DNA of 64,000 nt from Pelodera strongyloides (taxonomy: Eukaryota > Nematoda > Chromadorea > Rhabditida > Rhabditidae): the NCBI GenBank assembly GCA_036852015.1, contig JAANDG010000212.1:62001-126000 (forward strand), given 5' to 3'. Shown here one piece after another: positions 11,124-23,092 of this stretch (position 1 is the stretch's first letter; each line of letters starts with the position of its first letter). The notes beneath the pieces were generated by a model, which was given only the letters and a program-made list of their open reading frames with translations, was not told the DNA's origin and ran no database searches. The translations under genes and the position numbers were made by a program.

Positions 11124-14100
11124 ATGGACACTGCAGTCTCACGAGACTATTCAATAGTTGCTCCATGTCGAATTTACACGGAGAAGGATGTGACCGATCC
11201 AGTTTTCATAGCGCGAGGGGGATTTGGTGATGTAAGTTCTAAATTGTAATCTTTGATTTGATGATGTAAGTTCTAAATTGTAAAAAAGGATAATTTACTT
11301 GCTCGAGCAGAATCATGCTCGTTCCAAACCGGTTTGAAAAGCTGATGTATATGAGACAGAATTACAAAATTTAGGTTCACGTAAAGAATAGTGTCCTGAG
11401 CGCTCAATAAAAAATCCGTTGAAAAATTAAAGAATAAACAATTTCAGATCATCAAATACAGACATCGGATAATGACGTGAGTTTGTCAAATATTAAATTC
11501 ATGCCCAAAATATTTATTTCAGGATATATGCTTTGATTGATTATACTTACAACTAGGCTTAAGCTTTGGGCGGATGAATGCGCGTGGACTTAGTCGTAGG
11601 CTTGCTTATCTGAAGTAAACGCTACATACTGCAGTGCTCTTCACATTTACCTTTTAGAACGGAAGTGGTAGTGAAAAAGGCCAAGGATTTAAGTCACGAA
11701 GAACAACATCGCAAAGAAAGCCGCTTGCATTTTAGTATACAACATCATCCGAATATCGTCCAGGTGAATAGTTAAACTCTTTCTAAAATAAATATTTACT
11801 CAATAATTCTGGGAACATACACTTATGAATGGGTTTGTTGTGGTAAACAAAAACAGACGTGAGGTCCCGGTTTTCTTTAGGTGTACGGTTTTCTGCACTA
11901 TGACGATGGTAGTAGAGGAATAATGATGGAATACTTGAATGAAGGAAACTTGAATAAAGGTATGTCGATTTGTACCCGTCATACCCGTCATAATGTCGTG
12001 TTCCTTACGAACATTGGATATCATGTATTTTTACATTAGCTTCAATGCACGATCTTGATAATCAACCTAACGTAGCAAGGTTAAATTCTCACAACTCACA
12101 ATAAATTATAGTGATCCACGCGGTGATTGTGGACAGGATGAAGAGACAGTTCGTCTATGATGCCAGTCATGTGATCAAGTGGACTATGGATATCACCAGC
12201 GCCATCCACTTCATTCATAAACGCTTCGAGATCGTGCATTTAGATCTCAAGCCCGGAAAGTGAGCCTAATGTTTAGTATTTTGTGATAAGACATTACATT
12301 GCACCAACAAACAGAAGGGAGTGCGACGTCGAGGTGCTTTGGTAAAATAGCATGTGCATTCGAACAACAGTGGCGTCGGAATCCTGATGGAGGTGTTGTT
12401 GTTGTTGTTATTATTATTATTATTTTTGTGACGAAGTGTTTTGCTGTTTTTGTTTTGCCATTCGAAGCAAACAAAACATTTAGTCTTCTTCTGTACAACG
12501 ACCGGACTGCGATCAAGTTGACCGACTTTGGCATTTCGTTCAGTATTCAAGAGGGGAAGAATCGAAAAGGTGGCACAGTTCCCTACATGGCTCCAGAGGT
12601 CTTTTTTTCTCGAGGTTAAATTGATCAAGGAGGACTTTGATCCAATAGTAAAACATAGTTTTAGATATTTCTTATTCTGGGTAAAATGCACGTCGTTGTA
12701 TCAACCGAATTTGGAGTGCCTTGGGCAAGGCAACATGGCTGACAATGAGCAAATTGCAGGTTTGGAAAAAAGAAGCGTGTTTGAAAAGTGACATATACAG
12801 CATTGGAATTATCTTATGGCAACTAATTCACAGAAGGTGGGTAATTTTATTGTTATTTATGTAACCCAGCTTAAATAAGCATATAAAAATGACATTATTG
12901 CCAAACGAACATTGCAACGAAAAATGAATTCTATATCGTTTTTTAAATGCCGTAACCTGATAAGCAGTCAAGTGTGATATGAAATTGGGCGAAAAATCAA
13001 TAATGACCAGCGGGGGTTTCTGTTTTCCACAGGTCGGCAAAGTTGTTCAAGTTTGTTCATTTATATTACTTATTTATAGTTTTCCATGATGTAATATTTA
13101 TCTCCTCTCTCCAATATGTTTATGTCTTATTCGGCGTATGAGCGTGCAGCTTGTCGATAGCTTTGCTCCGAAAATGTTACCATACTCCGATTAATTTCCA
13201 ATTCATACAGCGCCCCATGGCCACCAAACTATACCGAATTTATGATATCTGAAGCGGTTTCGCAAGGAAAACGCCCAAAAATCGCCTGCAATTGTGTTCC
13301 TGACCTGATTAACATGGTACAACGGTGAGAGAATTTTGCTTCTTAACGTTTTTTACAGCAAAGACAGTAATCTCGTAAAGGGTGTGAACTAGAGCATCGT
13401 CATCGCGATCCTTCGTCAAAAAACACTCATGATAGTTCGCATGAAACAGAGACATCTCATGAGAGATGGGCGGAGCTTTTGGTGATACATGAGAAAGTTT
13501 TGTGTGTGGGCCTGAACCTTTGATGACACTATTATGCATGGACACAGATACTCTTCAGTTGCTTAATCAACATATTCAGTTGCTGGAGCGCGGAAATTGA
13601 TGAAAGATGGAATGCAGAGTCGCTCTATGATGAATTGGATAGTTTGAGAACAAGGGTGAGCAGTGAGCACTGAGCACCACACAACTTTATTTTAAGTATC
13701 ATTAGGTTTGCCTGTGTTAAGCATAGCAGATAAGTAGGAGGATAGCAGATTCAGGCTTGATTGATTGATTTTTTTTCAGAATGGCATTCGACACAAAGTA
13801 ACCAGCATACGAGAAACTGAACCGCTCGTCCACAATTCTATTCTGTCACTTCCAGCAGGAACACGGGTCACGGCGTTTTCGCGCGCTTCATCATCGTATG
13901 ATCTTTTTATTTTCCTATTTATGACGTCTTAAACGCTTTCAATTTTGACGGCAATTTACAACGAAACAATACCCAAAAATATTGTTAAACAAAAAATATT
14001 TCAGTATAAGCTCGAGTTCCCTGCACTGGTATGAAGAACCCAAGGTGAGGATACTCGTTTTTCAAAAATTTAAAAAAGCGTGTATGCTTCGTTGCAACGT

Positions 14101-17100
14101 GTGTTTCACTGAAGCAAGGTTTTTCATGTGTGGTTTATTGGAGGCTTAAAAATTTTTATATAACGTTCAGAATCCCAAACAAACACATGAAATATGTATC
14201 GATCAGCCTGCGCAAGCAAGCAGTCAATTGTTAGTGGAACGAAGTCCGGTACTTGCAAATGTCAACTCCGAGACTACACCAAATGTCCAACTGATTAATT
14301 CGGAAAATGACGGTGGTGTGCAACTACAACTTGCTGAGCAACATACAACGCAAGATCGGGTAGGTTCAGGTTACTATTTCCAAAATCGTTTACGTTTCAA
14401 GGGCGGGCATCTTTATTCAAACAAGGGTTCATAATAACGTTTATTAGACTCCAAAACGACGCAAGGTTTGCTTATTTGCAAAATTTGCCCGAAGAGATCC
14501 TGAGCTAAACAAAACCTTTCTCATACGCGATGAGACCTACTATGTGGCGTTTTATTTTGTCCGCTTGAGAGTATGCTTTGTTTCGTGGATGTTATATCAC
14601 TGTTTAATATTTAAGGGAATTGGTGACGCCAATGGAAAATCAACGAGACAACTGTTTGTACGCCACGTGCATTACGAAGCGAATCAGAATATCAATGTAG
14701 TTTTTTTGTTTAAACAATATTCCCCTCAATCGATCAACATTCTTCCGACGCTTTTCTAAAAAAAAATTCTTTCAGTTTGCTGCCTTCGCGCCGTCCACAT
14801 CAAAGGCAGATATGCTTGCGGTTGGGTTGTATGTGTTTCATCAATTAAGAATTGAATGCTCTTTTACCGTTTTGTATATTATATTTAAAAAAATTGTAAA
14901 GTTTAGTTAGAAAGATGTGCGTATGGTACTCGGCTAAAAATCATCAAAAAAATACGCCCACTTTCAGCACCGATGGAAGAGTTATCGTAGTCTGCATGGA
15001 TTCGATGGAAAGCAAACCATCCCATATACCATATCCATCTACAAGACTGACGTTTGATGTTTGTGTAAGCCATGTGAAAGTTCAGGATAATCTTTACTTG
15101 CGCCTACATTGTTTTAATATCTCCAAAGCATTTGATTGTGCTGTTTATACTTAATAACTGCTTCCAGGAGCCATTACGAATAGTGAAGTTAAAGTGGAAC
15201 GAAAGTGGATCACGAATAGCTGTAGTATTGCGTGCTGTTGATGGAACTTATCAATTAGTTACTGCAAATCTGCTCTACATAAAAGGTTCGCGTATTGTTA
15301 CCTGGTCCTGAGGCCCTATTCATCATTCAATTCCCCAAGGGGATTCCCCCTTTTTTCGCTGCGTGTCTCACAATACATAGAATGATATTTTCTGTCCACA
15401 GGGACTACTTTACCTAGGGAATCGGAGTGGTGAATGAGGCCTCCGGGAAAGAAAAATGACTGTTTCAGTCAGTTTCAGTGTATGGGTTCCATAAATTGTC
15501 CCATTACTCTTACAGAAACATGGACGATGTCAAGCCGCACTAATTCGCGTATTATAAAGCCAAATGATGAAGAATTAATTGATATCGAATGGGCTCCAGC
15601 TGACAACCCGAATTTGGTCGTCGGATTCACAAACGGATTTTACATCTTTTCCAGAGGTCAGAATGATTGAAGCTTGCCATCCTATATGTTGCGCCTTAGG
15701 GGTCGAAACGGAAGAGAATATTTTCTGCAGAGCATATACTTAGGGGTGATCCTGTTCACTTGGAACAAAGCAAATCTCTCTTTATGAATTTGGTTTGACG
15801 TCAATTCATGATTGGGAAAGCCTGTTATGGTACGAGATTCCGAGATTTTCTTCAGGCGACCTCGTCGAATATAAGAAAGTGTGGGCAAATCCATATTTCT
15901 TTGGCGGTTGGCTCACAATCTGCAAGTTTCGCTTTGTCGTCAACAATTTTATGTTCACGTATCATGTGGAGACCCGGGAGACTACCACGAAGGCGAGACA
16001 TGTGATATATTGTTATTTCTGCTAGCGGTCTATCGTAACTTGGTTTCTTTGACAATCGACTACCAAAAACTATACTGAAATAAAAACGTTCAATTTGTAT
16101 GTTTAGGAATGCATCAACCCTAATATCCAGACATATCATCGATTTCCTGTTGGGTCATCGCAGTACTACTTCGTTGCTTTGGATGGTTCTGTTGAGGTAA
16201 TGATGTTTCGAGACAGGGACGTGAATATAAAGTATGCAAACTGTCAAGAAGGTAAGTTAACACTAACCCTTAAGCTAACTAATAGAATTCTGATTACGTC
16301 TAGTTCTAGTTGTGGAAGATGGAGTCAAGCTCTTTCGATCGAGTATTCGTACTAAGGGACGTTCCGATCAAGGCGTTTGATGTGTCTGTGGCGAAGAGTG
16401 CTTCTTCTGCCGAGCCTCAACCGATATTCGTTGCGTAAGTTTGTGTGAAGCGAAGAGTGTAATACACAACGGAAGAATATTCAGAATAAACTGTGTTGGC
16501 TCCTATCATCTGTATTTAGATAATATCTTCGTCTAATATTACAGTCTCACAGACGATCTCCTCATCTATTGGAAAAATTCAGGAACCAAATTTTACAGTA
16601 CGAAACTTCGGGAACAATTTGGGCAGGTAAATTTTAGCTTACTTGAAAAGAATTCCCTATACGTTGATAATTTTTCCCCGTATTTCCATGAAATTAATTG
16701 TAGCCTTTATTCAGCCTAGCACTATAAAATACGCTTCCGGAAAACCGTTTGTGATGGTTGCTTCGGACACGTGTGTGGCAATTTACTTGGTCAGTAACGA
16801 GCAACTGATGCTGTACAACACATTTTTGCTGCCCTTCAATATTGTTCCAGCGTCATTGTCGTTGAATAGTCGTGCCAACAAGGTTGGTTTAAGTTTTTTG
16901 TACTGTACTAAACATTTTGTATCGGAATTTAACGGGGAAAAAAAGTTTTTTTTTGCCAGTGGTGGAAAACGACTTGGTAGACTTCATATGATCGTATGTG
17001 TCTTGTTTTATTTCAGATCGCAGTTATCGGAAAATACGATACTGGGAGGAGAGCCGAGGTATGCTACTTATTAACCTTAGTGTTGCTCTTGTCCTTTTTG

Positions 17101-17265
17101 CTTCAGTTTTTAATGCTTTGTGTTGAATTATGGTAGATCACCCGATATATCAAAAATTTTGCACAAGATTACCTGGAATAATTGCTGATACTCTTTTTAA
17201 AATCTAATTATTTCTACTTTTAGGCAATCGTGCTTGTAAGAAAGGATCGGAGCAGCACACAATAA
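11124..17265 (+). CDS. TKL-like protein kinase fused to a beta-propeller-like domain (793 aa)
   Basis: Exons: 11124-11231, 11448-11476, 11658-11763, 11881-11959, 12112-12259, 12484-12614, 12773-12836, 13211-13324, 13580-13655, 13780-13895, 14005-14044, 14171-14359, 14448-14570, 14616-14696, 14776-14825, 14968-15064, 15168-15285, 15516-15656, 15856-15878, 16107-16196, 16310-16434, 16545-16626, 16715-16882, 17017-17058, 17224-17265. All phases agree. The kinase domain (about 22-285) has GGFGD at 32-36, VVVKK at 49-53, HLDLKPGN with catalytic Asp152 (His-Leu-Asp, so non-RD), DFG at 171-173, GTVPYMAPE and SDIYSIGIILW. Residues 286-400 are a hydrophilic tail sharing LS.P.GTRVT with the SH2 gene. 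Residues 401-793 contain WD-like strands such as LAVGTDGRVIVV, FVALDGSVELWK and LVVGFTNGFYIF. A cytoplasmic signalling kinase scaffolded by a propeller is inferred. The start ATG is uncertain, and two separate genes remain possible without RNA data. Confidence 0.78.
12394..12426 (+). repeat. GTT/ATT trinucleotide run in a kinase-gene intron
   Basis: (GTT)n followed by (ATT)n in the intron between the catalytic-loop exon and the DFG exon. It makes spurious reading frames on both strands. Confidence 0.85.
15308..15437. repeat. Short inverted-repeat element (family C, about 130 bp)
   Basis: The ends are imperfect inverted repeats: GGCCCTATTCATCATTCAATTCCCC and GGGAATCGGAGTGGTGAATGAGGCC. A sibling lies at 29600-29731. 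Both contain an internal GTCTCACA.T.TA segment. The copy is in the intron between kinase-gene exons 17 and 18. Confidence 0.7.
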
Positions 17266-17504
17266 AATTTTTCATTTATTTTGTGTCGAATGAATTCCGG
17301 GTTAATCAGGAGCTTGAACAGGCAGTGGGTGAACTTATATTGAACCCGTGTCTTTTTATTACCCTTCAAATACTAACACAACAGCCATCAATTTTCTAAA
17401 ACAACATTCTTTTTGTATTATATTATTGAGCCATTTACTTTGCATTGTCCCTAGTACCACAATAAAGTCTACCAGGAATATATGTTTCCCTTAGCAAGTT
17501 TATT
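17261..17504. terminator. Facing polyadenylation signals of convergent genes
   Basis: Plus-strand AATAAA occurs at 17261-17266 (overlapping the kinase stop) and 17461-17466. Minus-strand AATAAA (TTTATT) lies at 17499-17504, just downstream of the tyrosinase stop at 17530. The two 3' UTRs probably meet or overlap here. Confidence 0.55.
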
Positions 17505-17529
17505 CTCAAAGGCGAGCCCTGATGAGAAA

Positions 17530-20500
17530 TCACATGTTCAGTTCCAGGAATTGGACGTCATCTCTCTTCTTTTCTTGCTTTTCAGTGCAACGTCCACCAA
17601 TACACGTTCCTTCGAAGCAGATTTCCGTGCTTTCAAATCCAGAGCAACTTCCTCCAAGTCGAACCTGAACCAGATAGATTTTGTTCAACCAGAAAGGTCA
17701 ATTATTTGTTAGAGCGCACCGATTTTGCCAAAACGTCCGTTTGCTAAGCTTACAATTAGTAGTAATAAAGGAGAAGAGTTTACTTGGTCTTTTATTTGCG
17801 TGATCGAAACGAAAATTAGAATATCCTATAAAAGGAGAAGCGGAACCCAGTGTTGAGCAAGCGAAATCGAACGTAATTTCATGATTTATTCAAGATACGT
17901 TGCAAACGTTTCACACAAGTGTGCACACTGTTCCTTCATCTTAAACATTGAAAGTCGCCTCAGGCGGCGATAGCCGTCTGGTCAGTAATAATCGTAATTA
18001 GGCTTTGCAAATTATTGTTGCTTACCTTGGACAAGCAAATTGATTCGTCACCGTCTGTATGACAGAACAGATATCTGTAATGAATGGAGCCATCGTGACA
18101 AAATAAGAAAAGGAGAAAAAGTAAAACAACGCGTAGAAACAACAGCCAACAACAACTAGTCGAATTGAAGTGGCAAGCGCAAAAGTTAGTGCAGCTACCT
18201 TACCTCGATCCACATTCCTTACTGGTTCCAGTACAAGTTGGACGTGGTGCAAATTGGTACAAATTATCAGTGTACTTATTCGAGAGGCCGTCCTGAAGAA
18301 AACAGTAAACATAATTATTTTCACTGGAAACTGAAAAGCGACTAGTTTTTTAGTTAGACCCGCTCAGGTCCAGTGCCGGCAACGCCAGGTTCGGTCAAGC
18401 CATCTTTTGGTGCAAAAGACTAAAGAAACTGTATCTAGATTAATCGATAACCTTATTTGTGAGAGGCCCCAGCATCGGCATCTCGTTCTCGATAAAATGC
18501 CATGGCGGGAAGCATCTCTCGTCACTCACATGATATTCTGTTTCCCGTGCGGTCTCATTCTGAAATGAAGGGTTTATTTATTTGCATAATCTATCTACAA
18601 ACAACAGTTCAACGGCTCAAACAAGGAGTCTCACCTGATGTGTCTGCCTCCAAAGTTCCCAAATGATGTCAATCATTGAGTGATGCAAACAGAAGATAAT
18701 GTCGTTACTTGACGAGTGCGATCGGCCCATATCACCTGGGCGTATGCATTACTATTCACTTTGAAAAAAATGGGCTAATGAATTCAGGAGTCAGGAGAGG
18801 TATTAGCTCATCTCGAGGTCTGGTATCAAAAACGTACCACCAACGTAGAAATGCACGTAATCGTGTGAGTATTCCAAGAAACGGTCGTCCAGCATTGAAT
18901 ACGTCGGACATGTCTGGAATGCGTACAAAGTTTCAATTAATTCTGATATAATGAAAGTATTTCAGATGTTTTACTTACGAAAGAACACAGTAACAATAGC
19001 TACAGGATGTGAAAAGTATGTATGTATACGGCTTACAAGAAAAGTACAATATCAGCCCGCGCTGTATGAAGCAAGATACACACCTATATTGGATGCGGTC
19101 AAGTGAAGTATAACCCTTTACAGATTCTTCACGGGTGGCGTATTTGCAAAAATAGTTGTTGATATCTTCCTTCTAATTGCTCAAAAGGTTACCGTAAGCG
19201 GGAGCGTTGCGGCCATCACGGCTCTGTAATCGGGATTGTCCACGATCCAATCCACTCTTGCAGGGGATAGAAACTCTCCTTCACCGTCGGAACCAATCTT
19301 ACGAATAATGGCTGGGCGACCCTGTAATTTAATAACAAATAAATATTTGCGCTTCATGTGATGCTTAATTCAACGGTGGTTCAATGATATGATGTTGATA
19401 CGGCCTTGTTCATGAAAGCTCCTAAATGGACAAAAGGGCGTTTTCGTTTTGACTTCTTCTCTTTTAAAAAGGGTTAAAACTGGTAGGAGAGTTATAAGGA
19501 TAAGATATGGGACTGACCTCCATGCTCTCCCAATTTGCATAGGGACCCCGACGGAGCCAGCCATCCTCCTCAGGGAACCCAAGGATCAAATCGCTAAAAG
19601 TGGTTACCTCAAAATTGTAAGTTAAATAAAAACGGTGTAGGACCATAAGGCACTTTTGCACCTTCAGTAATAATCTTACACCACAAGAGCTTCAAAAAAA
19701 AAATTATCTTATATGTTCTAAACAAAAAGTCTGCGTAAATTTTTTGTTGTACACATAAAACAATACCACCTAAAATTACTCTTTTTTTCAAGGACGAAAC
19801 AGTACATTTTGAAAGCGTGTGACTTGATCGTTGAAAACTTCGGCAGAGTATTCAAGGGTTCCAGGTGGCAAACTGCTCGACATCTTTCTCTTCGTGTAAT
19901 TTTTTTGCACATAGGAAAGTACATATAGTATGTTCTCTTTCTTCGTCACTGTATATGTGTTTTTTATATTAATTGAATAAAGAGTTATATAAGCTTACTG
20001 AAACATAACGGTATCCTTGGGGTCGGGCAGGAAAGCGTCCATGGTAGAGTCCCAGTAGGGCACACCGAGATAAGAATACTTTACGGGAAGCATTCTACGA
20101 ATCCAAAATTCGACTCTAAAGTAGTTATTAGGACACAGTTTCAAATTACAAGTGGAGCAGACAAGATAAAAAGACTTAGATTCTGAGAGAAAGTTTTGGA
20201 AAATAGTAAAAGAGGGAGAGTGTGAGAGAAGAATAACTGAGTTTCAACTATTATTATCAGTGTTACTCTATTCTATAGCTGTAGCAGACTTACTTATTAT
20301 TATAGCGGTAGTCGTTTGAGCGCTACCTTATACTATAGTAGGCTTATTTATTAATAGCAGTAGACGTTTCGGTTGGTTGTTTTATTTTCATACCACTATG
20401 CTAACTGCGTTCGATATGTTTCAGCCCAGTGATAATTCGAAAAAAGAACACAACGGTGGTAATGTAATCAGCATAGACATATATTCCCCTAGGACCCACT

Positions 20501-22060
20501 CAAGATCAAGCGATATCTTACCGCTTGAGAAACTCTCTATGCCAGATCACAAAAGCGGGTCCTGAATGGACTCCGGAATATTTGTGCACCCTTCCAAGCC
20601 TACTGTAGATTCCCTGAGACTTCAGCTTGTTCACCGACGTCTGAAAAATTCAGAATTTCGAGATTTGGGCTCCAGTGAACAGAAATAATTAGTGTGTTCT
20701 GCTATGGAATTATTGATTAGAACGATCTGGACACATCAGCGAGTCATTTTCACTATCACTACTGCTTTCTCGGATGCGCGCGGCGGTAACCAGACTAACC
20801 ATAAAGAAAAGTGGTTCTCATGTTCGACAAGAGCGCTGAGCGCGCCTGTTGCTTGGTAACTGTGTAGCGCGGACATGTACCCACGTAAATAATTCAGCAT
20901 CGCGCGCATTTCTGTAACTGCTCTCTTTTGCATAGTCTAAATTCTAAATCCCATCGTAAAGCACAGTACATGCAAAAAATATAATTAACCTCAAACGCAA
21001 TTCGTTCCTCTTCAGTAAGCGTTCTGATTTCCTTTCTTAGGCCTCGTTTCAGAACGACACCACCTTCCAACTCACAGTTTCCATTAACTACGGTACCTAA
21101 GAGTGTAGTCAGGCTTATAGTTAGAAGCTTGTGTTTATGTTTGGCTTATTAGGAGTGTAGCTTGCTATTGAAAATTTGAATATTGGTAATTGAGATTAGT
21201 TGAGGTGTGGTTGATAGTCGAAGGATAATCTACGAATTTGTAAATATTTACGCGCATTTTCATATTCGTTTTCAGTTAGGTAAAACTGTCGTTCGGTTTT
21301 CAATAAACCACAGCATAACCACCGGTTTCCAGCAAGCCAGAACCTATTTACTTTATTGATTTTTCAATGGCAACTGCCTTACAATTAGAACCAAATTACC
21401 ATTAAAAAAGCCGCATGCGCACAAGAAATCCATGCATGGAAGATATTTTTTCTCTTCTTCGGTCCAATGTGGGGCCACATAAGGTTCATCGTCAGGGACG
21501 AAGTGCTTCCCAAAAGAAGATTGGTCTTTTTGAGCTGCCTCGACCTAAACTCCAATGTATTAAAATGTTATGAAATGTTGATGCAGTGGCAAATAATGTT
21601 TCCTTTGAAGGCGCCATCGGTAATCAATTTTAAAAAAAGGTGTCGACTGCGAGAAAAATAGCCGCCAAACCTAATTTAAAGAGGAGGCTTACGAAAATTA
21701 CACCTATTTCTTTCCTTTTATCGAAGGATGATGGTTTGACCTTACGGAAAACAAGCGCTACGAGGTACAGCTGTTTAGTTGCTTGGCCTTTTCCCAAGAG
21801 TGTGTGGACTCGGACTTACTAGCATTAGGCTTAGGCTTAGGCTTAGACCGCTTAGACTTTATTTTTCGAACTCCTACCATACTATGTCGATGATGGTTTC
21901 TAAACCATGGTTGTCGTCTAACATCCATGTATTTCCTTCCATTCAGCTCGATTTCCTCGGTCCATTCAAAAGCGTGTGAGGCCAATGTGGTAGATAAGTT
22001 GCATATTATTAATAGGGCTACAAATGGGAACCGGGGAAGTACTCGTGCTGCTGAGGTCAT
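17530..22060 (-). CDS. Tyrosinase, secreted type-3 copper oxidase (524 aa)
   Basis: Exons, high to low: 22060-21820, 21534-21400, 21096-20990, 20640-20522, 20115-19999, 19593-19518, 19321-19193, 19172-19080, 18913-18838, 18735-18635, 18559-18452, 18292-18204, 18074-18026, 17664-17530. All phases agree. The product begins with a signal peptide ([14 protein letters not shown]). A propeptide-like [13 protein letters not shown] and [12 protein letters not shown] follow, then the CuA site in [20 protein letters not shown] (His180, 186, 195) and [13 protein letters not shown]. The CuB site is [15 protein letters not shown] plus [17 protein letters not shown] (His356, 360, 382). The C-terminus has [12 protein letters not shown] and a cysteine-rich tail. 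All six copper ligands are present, so it is probably active, oxidising phenols to quinones, for example in cuticle or eggshell cross-linking (inferred). The H/Q at the junction of exons 5 and 6 is the least certain residue. Confidence 0.9.
17824..17981 (+). mobile_element. Short Helitron-like element in the last tyrosinase intron
   Basis: Proposed 5' end TCCTATAAAAGGAGAAG after an A; 3' end hairpin TCGCCTCAGGCGGCGA, TAGCCGT, then CTGG at 17978-17981 followed by T. It has the same terminal pattern as 2423-5362 and 38134-38371. A similar AATAAAGGAGAAGAGTTT motif at 17764 may mark a longer variant. Confidence 0.5.
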
Positions 22061-23092
22061 GAACCAAGCGGTTTAGAACTAAAATTATGTAAATAATGTA
22101 GCATGTGTTCATTTAAAGTGCACCCAATCATTGATAATCATCCACAAGACAGATCCATATTGCGTGCTCAAAAATGAGCAGTGGCCCTCAAAACTTCACA
22201 GATGATCAATTTCTATTATTTTACGTGTATGTACGCTTGAAAAAAGGTAAGAAAACAAGTAGGAACATTGTGAATTCTTGCACATAGATATAAGAGTAAC
22301 TATCAAAAGTCGCAACTATGCTTAAAAGCAATTTATGAAACATCATGCTCGATACTACACCTTCAAAATATAACTTTCGTAATTTTCGGTAAGCACGTCC
22401 ACTATAAGGCTATGTATTTCTCAAGTCATCGCCAGCAAAATCATACTTCATGCTACTCGAAACGTTGTGACAATTCTTAAAGGTAACATATGAAACATGA
22501 AACATAATGCTCGGTACGACACCTTCGAAATGAAGACGTTTTCTAGTTGCTCACCATTATATACTCCTGCATTGTGTGTACGATCTTGAATACCAGGATA
22601 GGTTTTTTGCTCTCACTTTCTATTCGACTATTATCATGTTATTGTAGTGAATCTTGTCTCGACACGATTATTATATGTTAATACAGGATGCCGTTGCGCA
22701 TTTCTGCCGCCTCTTTTCTCTTTCTTTCTTATTCTTGGTTTCACTCTTAACTTTCACTGTAAGGGAGAGAGAGAGAGAGAGCGCGAGAGAGAGAGAGAGG
22801 GAGAGAGAGAAACATAAAGAAAGGGAGACAGAGATGATGGCGTTACAAAGCTTAGAGTAAAATAATAAAAACTGTGAAACTATATCCACTAACTAACGAT
22901 TAGCCTGCAACATTGTAGCGCTTATGTTCTGCTGTAATTTGCTTACTGTGATAAATAAGCGTAGAACAAATTTATTAACATTTATTCAATTGATCATTTA
23001 GTAAGCTGGAGATGATAATCAGAAATCGTGTTACTGTTGATATAATAGAAAGCACTTTTGTGTAGACCCAGTGTCTATTCTATCGGCAGTCA
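22061..23092. other. Region between tyrosinase start and cysteine-rich gene end
   Basis: It contains the tyrosinase promoter side and the 3' UTR of the next minus-strand gene (minus-strand AATAAA as TTTATT at 22971-22976 and 22981-22986). A (GA)n microsatellite is at 22763-22811. A locally repeated phrase, AACATCATGCTCGATACTACACCTTC / AACATAATGCTCGGTACGACACCTTC, occurs at about 22340 and 22500. No coding exon recognised. Confidence 0.6.
22763..22811. repeat. GA microsatellite
   Basis: (GA)n with one GC interruption and a GGG break. Open frames through it on both strands are artefacts of the repeat. Confidence 0.9.

Noticed and set aside
12299..12691. Longer open frames on both strands around the kinase DFG exon
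   Set aside because: They run through the GTT/ATT repeat and the intron; the real coding part is exon 12484-12614.
11124..13655. Classification of the kinase as a tyrosine kinase because an SH2 gene is adjacent
   Set aside because: The catalytic loop HLDLKPGN and GTVPYMAPE are of serine/threonine TKL type, not the HRDLAARN pattern of tyrosine kinases.
16107..16251. Longer version of kinase-gene exon 20 ending at 16251 with a strong GTAAGT donor
   Set aside because: Its phase leads to a stop in the next exon; the donor at 16197 gives FVALDGSVELWKM and keeps all phases consistent. It could still be an alternative isoform.
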